DNA of 60,037 nucleotides from Hawksworthiomyces lignivorus. Taxonomy: Eukaryota; Ascomycota; Sordariomycetes; Ophiostomatales; Ophiostomataceae. The stretch's first letter is position 1; every line of letters starts with the position of its first letter. Shown here one piece after another: positions 1-12,550 of this stretch. The notes under the pieces were generated by a model that was given only the letters and a program-made list of their open reading frames with translations, searched no databases and was not told the origin of the DNA. Position numbers and translations under genes: made by a program. Location: the NCBI GenBank assembly GCA_002917075.1, contig NTMA01000147.1, forward strand, positions 1-60,037, written 5' to 3'.

Positions 1-1870
1 GGGGGGGGGGACGGGGGGTAGAGGGGGCTGGTAAGGATTAAAAACCGTCGTGGGAGTACATACGAGCAAGTAGTATTACATGTAGGCGTTGAGAAGGTGT
101 AGCGGACAAAAGAGACAAAGGAAACGAGCGAATAGCAAGAATGAATTGACACTGGACTTGGATATTGCGCTCGAGTAATATTCGTTTACCATTGCGACAG
201 CTGGGACGGGCACTGTGACGGCTTGTTGGTGATAACCAAAGAGAAGGGGCGGGTGAAAAGGTGATGTGACGAAAGAAAATAAGAAGACCAAATAGAGAAG
301 AAACAGAAGAGCAAGGACGAGAATGGCGAGGGTGGCAAACAGCAGCCATCGGAAGCCATTCGACCAGCTTTAGTTCTCATTAGAGGCGATTCCCTTACCG
401 TAGTGCGCTGCCAATCGCAAACGGCGTCGCGCCCTAATGCGCAGTCGTACGTCGTTGATGTCCGAGTCCAACGACGAACAACATGTGCGTAGATCGAAAT
501 GCACAGAAAGTCAAGAGAGGTCGCAACCCGTCTTACTTGATAGACGCTCTACATAGAGCGAACGGATGCCCTGCACGTCTTCCTTGCGTCGTGTTAGCTC
601 GAAGGGGGCTTTCACGTTCTCCTTTCTCTCTGCAGACCCCTGCGGTATTCGTGTGGGTGGGTGCATGCGGGTGTGTGTTTGTGCGCTCACAGTACCCATT
701 GGGCTCGTACTTTGTGCATTCCCACAGTCTGAGATAGTTGAATGTGAGCTGTCTGCGTATTGGGCACTCCGTTCTCCGCAGACCGCAGGAAGAGGAACGA
801 ACAAAAGGAGACGGCGAGCGCTCACCTTCTTTGCTTCGTTCGTGGTCGTCATTCTCTCGTCTTCCGCAGCCGCTGCAGCCATTGCGCCAAACGGCCGAAA
901 GATCTAGAGAAGAGAAGACGAAAAAAGAAAGCCAGAACAAAATCTCTCACTCTTCCTCTTCCTCTGTCTCTCTCTCTGTGTCTTTTTTCTCTATTCCCCT
1001 CTGGCTCTGCCTTCCTCTGTTCGCGCCGGCTGGCCCGAACTGCTCCTCCAGAGAAGACAAACCCTGTCATGTCTGGCGAGTCTCCCCCTTTCCCCTCCTA
1101 AAGTACAAGCCTGGCCTCGGAGCTTGACAGTCAACATTCCTCTTTTCTTCTTAGCGTCTCATACCAGCCTGCTCCGTCTGTTATAGGAATAAGGAGAGAA
1201 GGGAGAGAAGAATCCACACCGAATCCACCACCACCTAAAGGCCCTTGTCGAAGGGCTATCAAGCTTGTTCCTGGCGCTGCGTTGTACGGAGGACACTGCT
1301 GCTACTGTGTAGTATTGTTGCATCTTGAGCATTTTGTTCCTTTCTGATCTTTTTTGCTTCTCTCCTGCTTTTCTCTATTGCCTCGCGCTGCCTCGAGAAT
1401 CGGTTCTCTCTCTCTGTCTGAGACAAAGGGACTCGATTCCGATCACAGCATTCCTCTCATTGTTTTCATTTCCCTTCTTCTTGCTACCGATGGAATATAC
1501 CCGCCCCGACACAGCAAAAACCGAACAACCCAGCTCAGCAAAGCAGCACCCGTCCCACACGCCTTTTCGGCATAGCACCAATTGTTACACCACGCTCAGG
1601 AGCATTGGCCTATACGTCCGATTGTTAAAAAGGGGGTGGGCGGAGAACGAAGCCTGAGCAGAGAATACGTACAAGAGAAGCAGCATTTACAGTTTTGACA
1701 GTCGAAAAGGGTCGATCTGGTCATCTCAGACAGCTTTCGTCATCGGAGCAGCAGATCCGCAACAGCAGGAACAGCAGGAGCAGCAGGAGCAGTAACAGGA
1801 AGGAGCGATATACAGCAGAACAAGAACAACTCTACATCCTCGAGACGGAAGGCACGTTCGACCAAGGGAT
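1..1870. promoter_or_regulatory. Left edge and upstream/leader region of the polyQ-protein gene; no coding gene seen
   Basis: I see no convincing protein gene here; the open frames are short, overlap on both strands and are low in complexity. Bases 1-380 are purine-rich on the + strand, which would suit the pyrimidine-rich leader of a minus-strand gene lying beyond the left edge. From about 600 onward the + strand becomes pyrimidine-rich (for example 945-1010 and 1320-1480), as expected of the promoter and 5' leader of the gene starting at 1871. Several short upstream ATG frames precede that start. The window opens with ten G residues, probably an assembly break at a homopolymer. Confidence 0.5.
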
Positions 1871-4800
1871 ATGGCTTCCGTTGTCGAGGTCAGCAGCCAT
1901 CACCACCATGCGGTGTCCACCAGCACGACAGCATCCTTTGCCTCTTCCCAGCTGTCTATTCTGGCTCCACCAACACAACCCGCGACGACACCTCTCACGG
2001 TCGTGTCTAGCAACATCAACACGGCAGCCGCTGCGGCTTCTAATGGACGCCCAGCCATAGCCGCCCCAACACCGCTTGCTCTACCTGCGTCTGCGGCCTT
2101 CTTTGGCCCCGACGACTCGCTAGCATCGCCTACGTCGCCCACAGGGCCTGGAGCAGCATTTTACCAGCAGCAGCAGCAACAGAAGCAGCAGCAGCAGCAG
2201 CAGCAGCAGCAAGAAAACCAGCCACAGCAACAGGACAGCAACGTTCACAGACACCGGCTGAATCACAGCTCGTCGAAGCTGCCAGCATTCCGCTTCGCCG
2301 ATCTGAAAAAGGATTCGCTGGTTGTGCCATCCCGCCTCCAGCAGATCCCGCCCTCGCCTGTATCGCCTAGAACGGGAGAACACTCTTCCGATTCCGTGCA
2401 GGAGCAGCAGATGCAGCAACAGCAGCAGATTCAGCAGCAGCAGCAGCAGGAGGACCAGCCACTGGTGCCCAGCGCTACCCACAGCGCACCATCCACCGCG
2501 ACAGGCTCCACCGCTGCCCCCACAAAACGCCGAAACAGCGCTGGAAACGATGCCTCCACCACAGCAACAATAACAACAACAGCAGCAGCCAACGCTATTA
2601 CTGCTGCTGCTGCCAGCGGCGCTAGTACTGGCTCCTCTTTCCAATTCCCTTCGCCCATGGCTGGTGGTACCTTTTCCGCGGCCGCTACCTCAACTTCTAC
2701 CTCCTTTACCTTTTCCGCTACCTCCTCCACCTCCCCTACCGCCTCTACCACTGCCAACACGTCTTTCTCCAACAACAACAATAATAGCAGTGCAGGCACT
2801 CCCCGCCCCAGTCCGCCCATTACTCGATCCCGCGCGTCGACGTTTCAAAATCCATCAAATTCTTCCTCGCAGCCACTGAACAGCAACCAATCCCAGCCGG
2901 CCAAGCACACTTCCTTGTCGTCCTCTTCATCCTCCACCGCCGTCACCGCCATCACCGCTTCTTCGTCTGGCACCACCGCCTCCTCCATTTCGAACAACAC
3001 CACCAACACAAACAATAACAACAACACCAGCGCCACACCATTTGCGTCATCCGTCTCTGCCCAACTCAAGTCGCCAAAGCGATCTGCATCATTTCCAGAT
3101 TCCCCGCCAAGAGTCGTCGTTTCTGGCTCCAATACCACCGTCACCCCATCTACCCCTGCGACTTCCGCTGCGACAAAACTGCAACGCACCCTCACCGACC
3201 CGAGTCCGTCTAGAAGCGCAAAGTCTTTCCACCGCCGCGCCCCCGCTTCCCTCAGTTCGAACGAGCTCGACACATCCAGCGGACCACCGCCTACTTTTAC
3301 CGCCGAACAACTCCAGGCAATCAACGTTCAGGCCGCTGCCGCAGCCACCGCGTCTGCAGCGCAGACGCAGAACAGCACAAAATCTGCGCAGTCCAACAAG
3401 CTGAGCGACCCGGGCGACCTGAGCGACTACCAAACCGACGTTCGCCCTGCCGCCGCACCGTCGCGCTCCTCGGCACCCGAGTCAACGACCCAGGAGTGGA
3501 CCAGGGGGCAGAGAGAATTGGTTCTCCCCCAGTCTCCGGAAGACGCTCACCACTCGGGGTCCAGATCGGCGCAGACCCACCAGAAAAGCTCTTCGCAGCC
3601 GCATCACCATTCTTATCAGCAGCAGCAGCAGGCAGATGACAGGCGAAAGACCGCTTCGCGCCCGCCTGTGTCATTCCGCCCTCCCCGGAACGACGGTTCG
3701 ACACCTCGCGCCGTTATCCCGCCCATCCGCTCCTTCCGCTCATCTGGCTCCCGCAAGAGTCTCGTCCTGGACATGAACCTTCGCTCTCCCGGCGCCTTCG
3801 ACGACGTCGATACTACTGATGTCGGCATCTCGGATCCTCACCAGCGCGACCGCACGCTGCGTGCCCTCGAGGGCCGCAGCGGTGATGACGAGATCATGCA
3901 GATGACGCCGCCGGACTCGGCTGGCGTTCACCCCGAGAATGAGAATACAGCCGATCTCTTTATGCGCATTGCTCGCGAAGACTCCCAAACCCGTTCTTCC
4001 TCTGAAGAGCGACAGCTAGAGGATACGAGTTCTACGGTAGGTAGAAAACAGCTTTTTCCTGTTCCCTATTTCGACCATCTGGTCGCCTCATTGCGTGTTA
4101 CTTCGCTCGTTCCCTTTAGCATCCTGCTTCACTACCCTCTCTCTTCCTCTCTCGCGTGCGCGCGTATCCTTAATATTTTGTGTATTTTTTTGGTCTAGTC
4201 GACCCTGATAAACTAATTCTTTGCAGTCTCAAACCACCCGTGCGTCCACGCAACGCCGTCCTTTCTCTGCCGCCGTACCTTCACGGCAAGCCACATCACC
4301 ACCTCAAATCACCCGTCGCCTATCTGATCAGCGAGAGACAGCTCGACAGCGGCGATTTGCCGAAGAGCAGGCCGCCCAACAGGTGACCTTCAGCAGGGAA
4401 ACGCATCAGCGTACACTTCTCAACGAACGCGCCACGTCGCTGCGAAACTCTGTCGCTCAGAAACCTGACCCCATACGAACCCGCACGATTATGTCGTCGA
4501 GACCATCCCCAAGTACGCCGCGGGCTACTTCTGTAATTTTCGACACGGCGTCCGAAGTCGGCACGAGCTACGCCACGAGGCGCACATCAGTAACAGACAC
4601 CAGCAGTGCCGTCGCATTGCCGCTGCGCACAACTTCCAACAAGGCGTCCCACTCGTTTGCGAGAACGTACAACTCCTCGCCGCTGGTGCCGCGGCACGCA
4701 GATGCCCAGAGGCTCGATGCGCACGACGTCAGCCACAGCGTCCTCGAAAGCACCGAGTCATCGGCCTCTGCTGCGCCGTCTACTGTGTGGGACGAGCTTG

Positions 4801-6392
4801 ACGAGCTGAAATCGAGGATGCGTCGTCTGGAACTCTCTGGCAAGATTCCTCCTTCGTCCGGCGCGGCCATGTCGAGAGTCTCGGACGACCGCCCGCGCAC
4901 CGCCACTACAAATGCGACCACCATTTCCATCTCACCCAAGCGCGCCGTGAACAACAGCCAGTCTGGAGATGCCCGCAGCACTACGTCCTCGCAGCAGCAG
5001 CAGCAGCAACAGCAGCTGCAGCTGCAGCAGTCCCTTCAACGTGACACAACCCAAACCAACCAACCCATTCTGCTCTCTGCCCTACAAAAAGCAAAGTCGC
5101 ACGTCAGCGACGATGTATACGGCGCCATCGAAGCAGCTGCGACAGAAGCTCTGGCTCTGTCTCAGATGGTCGGCATAGCTGGCCAGCCGGGGCCGATCTC
5201 CAGTGGTGCCAGCACTATCGGAACAGGCGCGCCAGCAACCGTGACGGATAGACAGCTCCGGCGAAAGGCAGACAGCATCTGCCGCAATCTGACGGAGCTT
5301 TGCATCGCCCTCAACGACGAGGCAGCACAGAGAAAGGCAGCAAGCGCCGCTGCCGCTGCCGTCGCCCACGCCACTGCCAACATTCAGGCCGCGGTGGCGC
5401 AGTCGCAGCCCCTACAGCGAGAAGAAACGGCTACTGTAACAAGTCCTACGCTAGCCAAGAGCTTCTCATCCTTAGCGAACTCGCGCCGCGCTGCCGCAGA
5501 CCGTGCTGCTGCCGTCGACCGCGCTGCCGCCGAACCTCTTCCAACCGCCAAGATCCAGACCAGTCCTAGGGCGATGACTCGGCTCGAGGACCGCCGTGCG
5601 TTCCTCAGCACACCGACGCTGCCCACCCCTCGCCTATCGCTCGCACCGCCCGTTTCGAGCGAGAACGCCGGCCGGCGGTCTTCTCTGCTGATTTCTCGGA
5701 CACGACGCGCAGCCTCTGAAGAGCCAGAAGAAGCACCCGCGGCGACCGGACGCAAGTCTTCGCTTCTGCGGACCAGGCGAGCAGGCACAGAAGAGCCCGA
5801 AGAGGGCCGCAAGACGTCGCTGCTGTTGCGCACGCGGAGGACAGTGGCCCTGGCCGCCGACGAAGACGAAGACGGTGCTAGAGGTGTGCGGTCACCTTCT
5901 AGAGCAGCCACCGAAGTGAACACGTTGCGCGCGGCGCCGCGCGAACATCAGCCGCGCGAATACCAGCCGCGCGAATTCACAACCCGCGAGTACCCCAGCC
6001 ACTACTCGACTGCTGCCGCTCCGACCGCAGCTGCGGCCGCCGCCGGCGAAGCAAGCCCCCTCGCATCCTCGGCGCTGCCGCGGCGTCGACTAGTACCGTC
6101 TAGCCTCAACTCTCGCCTAGTCACGCCTCAGACGACAACAACATCCGTCTCGGCCTCTTCTCCCCTGCTCACCGGGCGCCGATTCCTCGACCGAACCACA
6201 CCCGACCGCGAGGCTGGCAACAGCGCGGACAAGGGCGTCGCAGACCGCGTCGCGGACCGCGTCCAGCGACAGCTTTCCTTGGGTCAGACCGCCATACTGA
6301 ACCGAACCGGCAGCGTCAACCGACGCCTCACCCGCGATACGACCCTCCCCAGCATCTCTTCCAGCGCATCTCAAGTTGGCGGGTACCGATGA
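1871..6392 (+). CDS. Large low-complexity polyQ/Ser/Thr-rich protein of unknown function, two exons
   Basis: Exons 1871-4036 and 4227-6392 join in phase 0 across a 190-bp intron (donor GTAGGT, CTAAT branch site at 4213, acceptor TTGCAG) to give about 1,443 residues. The first 550 residues are disordered: glutamine runs near residues 99-120 and 178-194, asparagine runs, and Ser/Thr/Ala stretches. A conserved-looking block near residues 620-715 includes DLSDYQTD-like and ADLFMRIARED motifs. Exon 2 has a short charged helix (VWDELDELKSRMRRLEL, about residue 910) and a helical segment around a TDRQLRRKAD motif that looks like the only folded part. Its tail carries repeated RRSSLL.RTRRA-type basic motifs. 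No signal peptide or membrane span is seen. From memory, and unchecked, orthologues in other Pezizomycotina carry the uninformative label 'LPXTG-motif cell wall anchor domain protein'. I assign no function; a cytoskeletal or scaffold role is only a guess. Confidence 0.85.
2165..2213 (+). repeat. CAG/CAA tract encoding polyglutamine
   Basis: About sixteen consecutive CAG/CAA/AAG codons encode a glutamine run broken by one lysine. Mixed CAG and CAA codons make it less prone to slippage than a pure tract. Two related tracts lie at 2404-2450 and 4992-5030 in the same gene. Confidence 0.9.
2404..2450 (+). repeat. Second CAG/CAA polyglutamine tract
   Basis: In-frame CAG/CAA repeats with single Met and Ile interruptions, coding for glutamine in exon 1 of the 1871-6392 gene. 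Confidence 0.88.
4992..5030 (+). repeat. Third CAG/CAA/CTG polyglutamine tract
   Basis: In-frame CAG/CAA codons followed by CAG-CTG alternation give a Gln run changing to Gln-Leu. It lies in exon 2 between the charged helix and the presumed folded helical segment, so it probably acts as a linker. Confidence 0.85.
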
Positions 6393-7543
6393 ATGTTTGA
6401 CGACGTCATTTGCGAAAAGCATTTTAGCGGATATCGTTTTATACTACATTTTTGTAATTTCCTTTTTTTTTGGGAGGGCGTCGTCTTTGTCCATGCTCTG
6501 CGTTTTTTCTTTTCTGTGTTCATCTTTTTTCTTGGAGAGTACACCACTCTTCGTATACCTGTACTATTACTATGCTGCCACTCGCCACCATTACCGTAAC
6601 GTTCACACGCCGGCGCCATTTGCATGTTCTGTTCTTTCATTTTTTGGTGTACTTATTTTTTTTTCTTTTCCTGTCACCACATCTTCGCTTCTTTTGCGCA
6701 ACTCTCACGCACTGTGTATTATGAATCTATCTCACGGCCCCTAGCTGGTGTTAATCGTATTATCTTATCTGCTGCCTACTCTGCTGTCCCTTCTGTGGCT
6801 TCTCTGAGAATATGTGAAAAAAGAAATGCGAGGTTGCAAAACACGCTCGACTTTGCAATTTCGTAGAGATGTGAGCTGAGTACTGTGTCAACTCGAAGCA
6901 GAGCTTGCGCAACAAATCAGGACAGAGTGTTTCTGCCATGGATTCGGACCTCACAAGGCTGATTTTGCCTGTCCATAGACATAAACAGCTATTCGGCGAA
7001 GTTTTCTTGGCCGGTGACTCAAGGTACGTCTTCTGAAACGCAGCCGTATTATAAGCCTTTTTGTAGTGGTCTGCTGCGCCCCGCTTAATATTGCAAGCTC
7101 CCTCCCTAGTCTGCGGGGGGCCTAGAAAAAAAAATGGCACAGGTTTAGTGACCAGAATCGGTGATTGTCCCGCCTGAAATGAGCTGAAGGCCACCAGCTT
7201 TATCACTCCCATCGTGGCATCTAGTTAACTAACTACGATGAGAAAATGAGATTGCCAAACAATAAGGAGAAGGCTATAGAGAAAAAGTATAAATAAAACC
7301 ACATGTGCTCTTATGCTTGTGTTTCTACAAGACTCTAATATCTACTTCCAACAACATTCGGTCTTTGGCTCCTGATATTGGAGCACAATCCATACACAGA
7401 GGCAGCCCATTCACAGCAAGCATCTCTAGCTCTAAACACCAAGAAGGGCTATATCTTATTGGCAATAAGAACACCAGCCAGGACGCAGATATCAGGCATC
7501 AGCTACTCACTTCAGCAGAAGGCGGCGAAGAGACACACGACGA
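6393..7543. other. Spacer: 3' region of polyQ gene and promoter of the Tpt1 gene
   Basis: T-rich sequence from 6400 to 6720 suits a 3' untranslated region. A 150-codon minus-strand open frame (6760-7212) has no recognisable motif and I do not count it as a gene. The right third contains a TATA element and leads into the Tpt1 start. Confidence 0.5.
7288..7295 (+). promoter_or_regulatory. TATA box upstream of Tpt1
   Basis: The sequence TATAAATA lies about 250 bp before the ATG at 7544 in an A-rich setting. The distance would allow a leader of roughly 200 nt. Confidence 0.45.
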
Positions 7544-8776
7544 ATGGACGAGATTGACAACGCCGAGGCCCTGGCGGCCCAGTTCCACGACCGCCTGTCC
7601 GGCATGGGGCGGGAGACCGGTGGCAGTGGCAGCAGACAGCAGCAGAAGAAGAAGAGTGCGCCCCGGCCATGCGGAATCACCGTCGCAGTATCGCCGTCAC
7701 CGCGGCGCGACGTCGACATCAGCCGGGCGCTGTCGCGGCTGCTGCGGCACCAGGCGCAGGCGGCAGGCGTGCCGCTGGACGCCCAGGGTTATGCACCGCT
7801 GGACCAGGTGCTGCAGTGGGGCCCGCTGCGCAGCATGCGGGCGACGGTGGACGAGGTGCGGCGGGTCGTGGCGACCAACGACAAGCAGCGGTTTGCGCTG
7901 CGGCGGCTGACGGTGCCGGAGGAGGAGGGCGGGGAGGATGCGGCGGCGGCGGCGGCAGACAGCGGCGCGGCGGACCAGGCGGGCGACGAGACTGACCCGG
8001 CGCGGCTGCGCATCCGGGCCAACCAGGGCCACAGCATCGCGGCGGTAGCGAGCGACGCGGGCCTGCTGACGCCGATTACAGACCCGGCGACGGCGCCGCC
8101 CGTGGTGTGCCACGGCACCTTTTTCGCCTTCTGGCCGGCCATCCAGGAGTCTGGCGGCCTGCACCGCATGACGCGCAACCACGTGCACTGCGGCTGCCTG
8201 GAGCAGGAGGCGCCGCCCGCCGACGCCGTCATCCCGGGCATCCGCCGCGACGCCCAGCTGCTCGTCTTCCTCGACGTGCGAAGGGCCCTGCGCGAGGCCC
8301 CCGCCATGCAGTGGTGGCGCGCCGCCAACGGCGTCGTGCTGACCGAGGGCGACCCGGCCGCCGGCCGCGTGCCCGCCCGCTTCTTCCAAAAGGTTGTCGT
8401 CACCCGCGAGGGCGCCCGCCTATTCGCACCGCCGAATGCGGCCCCCGGCCCGCCGGGCTCGCCAACGGAGCTCGTGCTCTGGCGCGACGGCCAGAAGCTG
8501 GTCGACCTGCCCGCCGCCGTGCAGGCCAAGGCGCGCGTGCCGCAGGGCAAGCAGGGCCTGGCGCAGCGGGCGGCCGCGGCGGAGGCGGCGCGGGAAAAGG
8601 GGGGAGAGCGCGGCCAGGCGCGGCAGAGCGCTGCGGGAGGGCGCGGCAAGGGCCGCGGGAAGGGGAAGAAGGGAGCTGCGGCAGCAGCAGCAGCAGCAGA
8701 GGAGAGCGAAGCTGCAGGAAGCGAAACGCAGCCACAAGAATCTCAAGATAAGACAGATGGAGCAGAGGCACCATAG
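7544..8776 (+). CDS. TPT1: tRNA 2'-phosphotransferase (Tpt1/KptA family)
   Basis: Single-exon frame of 410 residues. Tpt1 removes the 2'-phosphate left at the splice junction after tRNA ligation, transferring it to NAD+ to give ADP-ribose 1'',2''-cyclic phosphate. Residues about 55-290 match the family: an N-terminal winged-helix lobe with the LSRLLRH motif (R68, H69), then RANQGHS at 158-164, the HGT motif at 190-192, MTRNHVH (H213, H215) and the LLVFLDVR strand near 239-246. These supply the Arg-His-Arg type active-site residues of the family. The N-terminal 50 residues and an Ala/Lys/Arg/Gly-rich tail after about 330 are extensions; the basic tail could bind RNA. The chosen ATG is the first in frame. 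The gene converges on MIO/SEA4 with only about 210 bp between stop codons. Confidence 0.95.
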   Translation: MDEIDNAEALAAQFHDRLSGMGRETGGSGSRQQQKKKSAPRPCGITVAVSPSPRRDVDISRALSRLLRHQAQAAGVPLDAQGYAPLDQVLQWGPLRSMRATVDEVRRVVATNDKQRFALRRLTVPEEEGGEDAAAAAADSGAADQAGDETDPARLRIRANQGHSIAAVASDAGLLTPITDPATAPPVVCHGTFFAFWPAIQESGGLHRMTRNHVHCGCLEQEAPPADAVIPGIRRDAQLLVFLDVRRALREAPAMQWWRAANGVVLTEGDPAAGRVPARFFQKVVVTREGARLFAPPNAAPGPPGSPTELVLWRDGQKLVDLPAAVQAKARVPQGKQGLAQRAAAAEAAREKGGERGQARQSAAGGRGKGRGKGKKGAAAAAAAAEESEAAGSETQPQESQDKTDGAEAP

Positions 8777-8989
8777 TCAAGAAGTAAAGTAAAAAAAACT
8801 TAATAAGATACTTTGACACCAAATACTCCCTTTCGTATTATACAGGACTGTACATTACAGAATAAAAAACATCGTGACGCTTCCAGGATAGCACAATCAC
8901 CATCCGCCTTGCTCCTACTCATGCGCCTCTTGCCTCTTTTCCCACCTTCTATTCGATATGACGTAATTTTTCATCTGCCTCCGCAGAGG
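8777..8989. other. Convergent 3' spacer between Tpt1 and MIO/SEA4
   Basis: A/T-rich spacer with AATAAA-like signals on both sides (for example near 8860 on the + strand). The two 3' ends are close enough for overlapping transcripts. Confidence 0.5.
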
Positions 8990-9306
8990 CTACCGGTAGT
9001 TGAGCTCCGGGTTGGCGCGGAAGTTGCAGCGGCAGCGGCACTCGGGCACGGGGCATTCGGCATGGCGGGCGAACCACTGGCGGGCGTGGTCGAGGTGCAG
9101 GACGTGGTCGCACTTGAGGCAGAAGGTGGGGAAGCGGGCGGCCAAGCGGATCTCTGGGTCAGCGGAGGCCTCGGGGCGGTCGGAGCGCGGCGTGCCGACG
9201 ATCTCGAGGCAGACGACGCAGCGCGGCAGGTGCCGCTTGCAGTTAGGGCAGCTGACGCCGGCCAGGGCCAGCTTGGCCGGCAGCTCGTTGTGGGCCTCGA
9301 GCACCA

Positions 9307-9337
<31 letters not shown>

Positions 9338-12300
9338 TGCTGCCGGCTGGCCTGCCCCACCGCTGCCGCTGCCAGCAGCAGACCCGGCCAGCCGCGTCTG
9401 GGCGTCGCAGTAGACGCAGCGCAGGGCGATCTGGCGGGCGGGCGGGGCGACCTTGGGGCGGCCGTCTGTGCCCTTGCTGCGCTTGGTGCTCTCGACCTCG
9501 AACTTGGCGCGCTGGTAAAAGGCGCGGTGGCGCTGCAGGTAGGCGCGGTAGGCGGCGCGCCAGGCGGCGCAGCGGTGGTCGTCGACGAAGCGCGGGGCGG
9601 CAAAAGCCATGGCCAGGGCGGCGGTCTGGACGTCGTGGAACTTGTCGACGAAGCGGGCCCAGACGTCGACGGCGGCGTCGGTCAGCCCCGTCAGCACCAG
9701 GGCCTCGACGTCGCCGACGCGCACGGCCTCGGCCAGCGTGTCGCGCAGCCAGGCAGTCAGCTGGTCGTCGTCGAACATACGCACGGCCACAAAGACGCGC
9801 TCGCGCAGCGGCAGCGACGTCTGGTGCGCAATGGTGGTCCAGTCGCCCGTGGCGATCAGCGACGAGATGGCCCGCAGGTACGGGTCCGTCTTGGACGCCA
9901 GCGCCTCATCAAAGTCCAGCTGCGCCCGGTCGCCAGCGTCCGCGCCCAGCATGCCGCCGGCCGCGCCGTTCTTGATGCCCTCCTCGTCGCGCCGGCCCAT
10001 CAGCTGCAGCGCCAGCGACACAAACAGCAGCTCCGGGTGGTCGGTGCTGGCCATCTTGAGGATCTGCACGGCCTCGCGGTTGTCGCCGCGGAAGAGCGCC
10101 TGCGCCGCCGCCATCGTGTGGTAGGACGTCGTCCGCTCCGTGGAGCCGTCCTTGTCCGGGTTGGCGCGGCTGTCGGCCGACGGCCGCCCCCAGCCGCAGA
10201 TGTCCAGGCAGAGTTGGCGGTGGTGGGGCTTCCTTGTTTCGACGCCCTCGTACCGCCGAACGCCCCGCTTCCGGCAGATGGAGCTGATTGTGCGCTGCCA
10301 GTTGCCCGCGTCGGGAAACGAGGCTGACAGTGCATCGGCGTTGAAGATTCTCGACTCTCGCTTCACGCCGAGGTCTTCTAGCCATATGCTCGCCACACCC
10401 ATGTAAGACAAGTCGAGAAAATAGGCCGACATGCCGCCATTGGCCGCAGCAGCTTCTGCGTCTGATTTTGTGTGTTAGATATGCACAACTTCACGGTAGT
10501 AAATGATTGATTGTAAGAAACATACCTCCTATCCAGCCCCAGACGTCACGCAGCCACGGGTCGTCCGAGACGATCTCCCGGTTCAGCTTGCAGTCAAACA
10601 GATACTTTTCTTTAGCACGGAGCAGCATGACATGGTCCAACACGGCCTGTGCTTCCGATGGGAACCCTTCCCGTGCGAGCGTAGTCGTCAGCAGACTTTC
10701 GTGCAGCTCTTGGCTCGTGAGCGGACGGCCAGATAGCGATGCCAGAGACGCCGTCGAGTCTGTCAGGTCGGCACGGCCACTGCTGGTTGCTGTCGCTGCG
10801 ACGGTGCGCGATGCAGCAGAGCCGTCTTGCGGGCCGCCTTTCCCACCGTCGGAGCGCAGATGCTGTTTCGCATACGCCCGCAGAAGCCGGAGTTTCTTTG
10901 CAACCGTGGTCGCAGCGTAGTATTCTGAGGGCAGCTTGGGCTTCTTTGCCTTTTCCGCTGCCGCAGCCTCTATCTGAGCAGCGCGCTCTTTCTGCTCCTT
11001 TTGCTTTGCCGCGCTGATTTCGGTCGCGTCCGTCGCAAAGATGGGAATGTCGGCTAGTGCTCCTTCCAGGGCTACAGGCCCAAGGATTTCGGCCGCCTGT
11101 GCCATCTCCAGCTGCATCATGCTGTGATATGACGTGCCCTCTAAACGACAGCAGATTCGTTAGCCATTACGCTCTACAATATCCGTTTCATGGACGAGGA
11201 GAAAACATGATCTGCTCTTACCTTCTAGACCGCGGTAGGGTGCCGTCCAGGGAATGAGCTTGAAGGGATAAGTTGTTGTGAATGAGGGCTTCTCGAGGAT
11301 GTCGTAGTTGCCGTTGGCGCGCAGGACCAAGACGCGCGGCCGCAGCGCCGGCGAGCCGATGGTGACCCAGTCAAAGGACACGATGCGCTCGTTCTTGTGG
11401 CGCGGGTCGGAGTACTGGTTGTCCATCTCGTTGGACCGGCGCACCTCGAGGAGCTCGGGGCTGTGGACCGCCGCCATCTCCGGCGAGACGTACTCGTGCT
11501 TGGTCTCGTAGACCTTGAGCTGGCCGGTGCCGGACAGCACGCCGAGCATGCCGCGGTGGTCGCGGCAGTACCGCAGCGACCGGATGACGGAAGCCTTGCT
11601 CTCGTTGATGGCCTGCTCGGACTCGGACGTGACGGCGCGGTCCAGGCGCAGCGCGCCGCCCCACGGCATCTCGTCAACGTCCACGGCATCCAGATAGGAT
11701 GGGGACGCCATGTGCCGTGTGGTGGTGCGGCGGTCCCAGATCATGATGCCTGGATGGTCGAGCGCAGACGACGCAAAGTAGTTTGGGTCTGCATAGTCGA
11801 TCGCCAGGTTGTTGTTGCACCGCGTCTGGAAGCTGATGGAGGGAGTGCCCGGGTCCGCTAGTGCCATGTCAGTTTGTGTTCTATTGCTTTCCTTTTTTTG
11901 GAGAAGAGAGAATAATGGAAATTTTAAAAAGGTTGCCTACCTCGGAGATCGTGAATGCGGAGCCCCTGGCCCTTGATACCGACCACCAGCATCTTCGGGT
12001 TGTCCTCGAAGAAGCGCACGCTCGATACAGAGGCGCTGGGCTCCCGCACCTCTATGGGGTCGCCAAACGCTTCCATGTCCTTGGGAAACCCTGCGGCTGC
12101 CGCGCTGAAGCTGCCCAGCGCGTCTGCCGCCGGCGCCGACTCGGACAGCCGGTTCACGTCCCAGATGTACAAGCTCCTGTCGCTTCGCACGCGGTCGAGG
12201 CCGACAGCCAGCAGATTGGACGTGCTGAAGGACACAGCCTGGCACGTGCGCGACATCTTGAGGCCCAGCTCGACATAGGCGTTGGAGTTGTCGTCGATCT

Positions 12301-12550
12301 TGAGCAGGTTGACCACACCAGTCGGCGTGCCCACGGCCACGACGCCAGGAAGCGCGGGCGACCAGTCGAACGAAGTCAGCGTGGGGAAGTCCTCATGCTT
12401 GGCTACGTTCCGGTACTCAAACAAGCCCGTCTTGGCATAGCCAGTCGGCTCAAACAGCTGGACAACCCGGTGGTTCAGGTTGACATGAAGAAACGAGTCG
12501 ATGGACGCATTCGGTGACCAGCGGACCAGGCCAGTCTCGGGGCCATCCAT
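8990..12550 (-). CDS. SEA4: WD-repeat protein Mio/Sea4, SEACAT (GATOR2) subunit
   Basis: Four exons, 12550-11941, 11857-11222, 11140-10526 and 10461-8990, join in phase 1 at each border to give about 1,110 residues. Mio/Sea4 is a subunit of the SEACAT/GATOR2 complex at the vacuole, which relieves SEACIT/GATOR1 inhibition of TORC1. Residues 1-400 form the WD40 propeller and begin with the family-typical opening (MDGPETGLVRWSP). An alpha-solenoid follows. The last 150 residues hold the paired zinc-binding module: CPNCKRHLPRCVVC, then CLKCDHVLHLDHARQW and CPVPECRCRC, typical of Mio and related RING-like ends. Introns are 64-83 bp with GTAGGC, GTAAGA and GTATGT donors. An Ala/Gln/Lys-rich loop (residues about 440-475) and an alanine tract (8 or more GCN codons near 9320) interrupt conserved blocks. 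It diverges from EFG1. Confidence 0.93.

Noticed and set aside
1..18. Terminal G/C runs as two-colour sequencing artefacts (dark-cycle poly-G)
   Set aside because: The strand is wrong: reads leaving the contig would add G at their 3' ends, but the observed runs are C in that direction. Real homopolymers at assembly breaks fit better.
6760..7212. 150-codon minus-strand frame in the polyQ-TPT1 spacer
   Set aside because: No known domain; A/T-rich, lies over the presumed 3' untranslated region and promoter.
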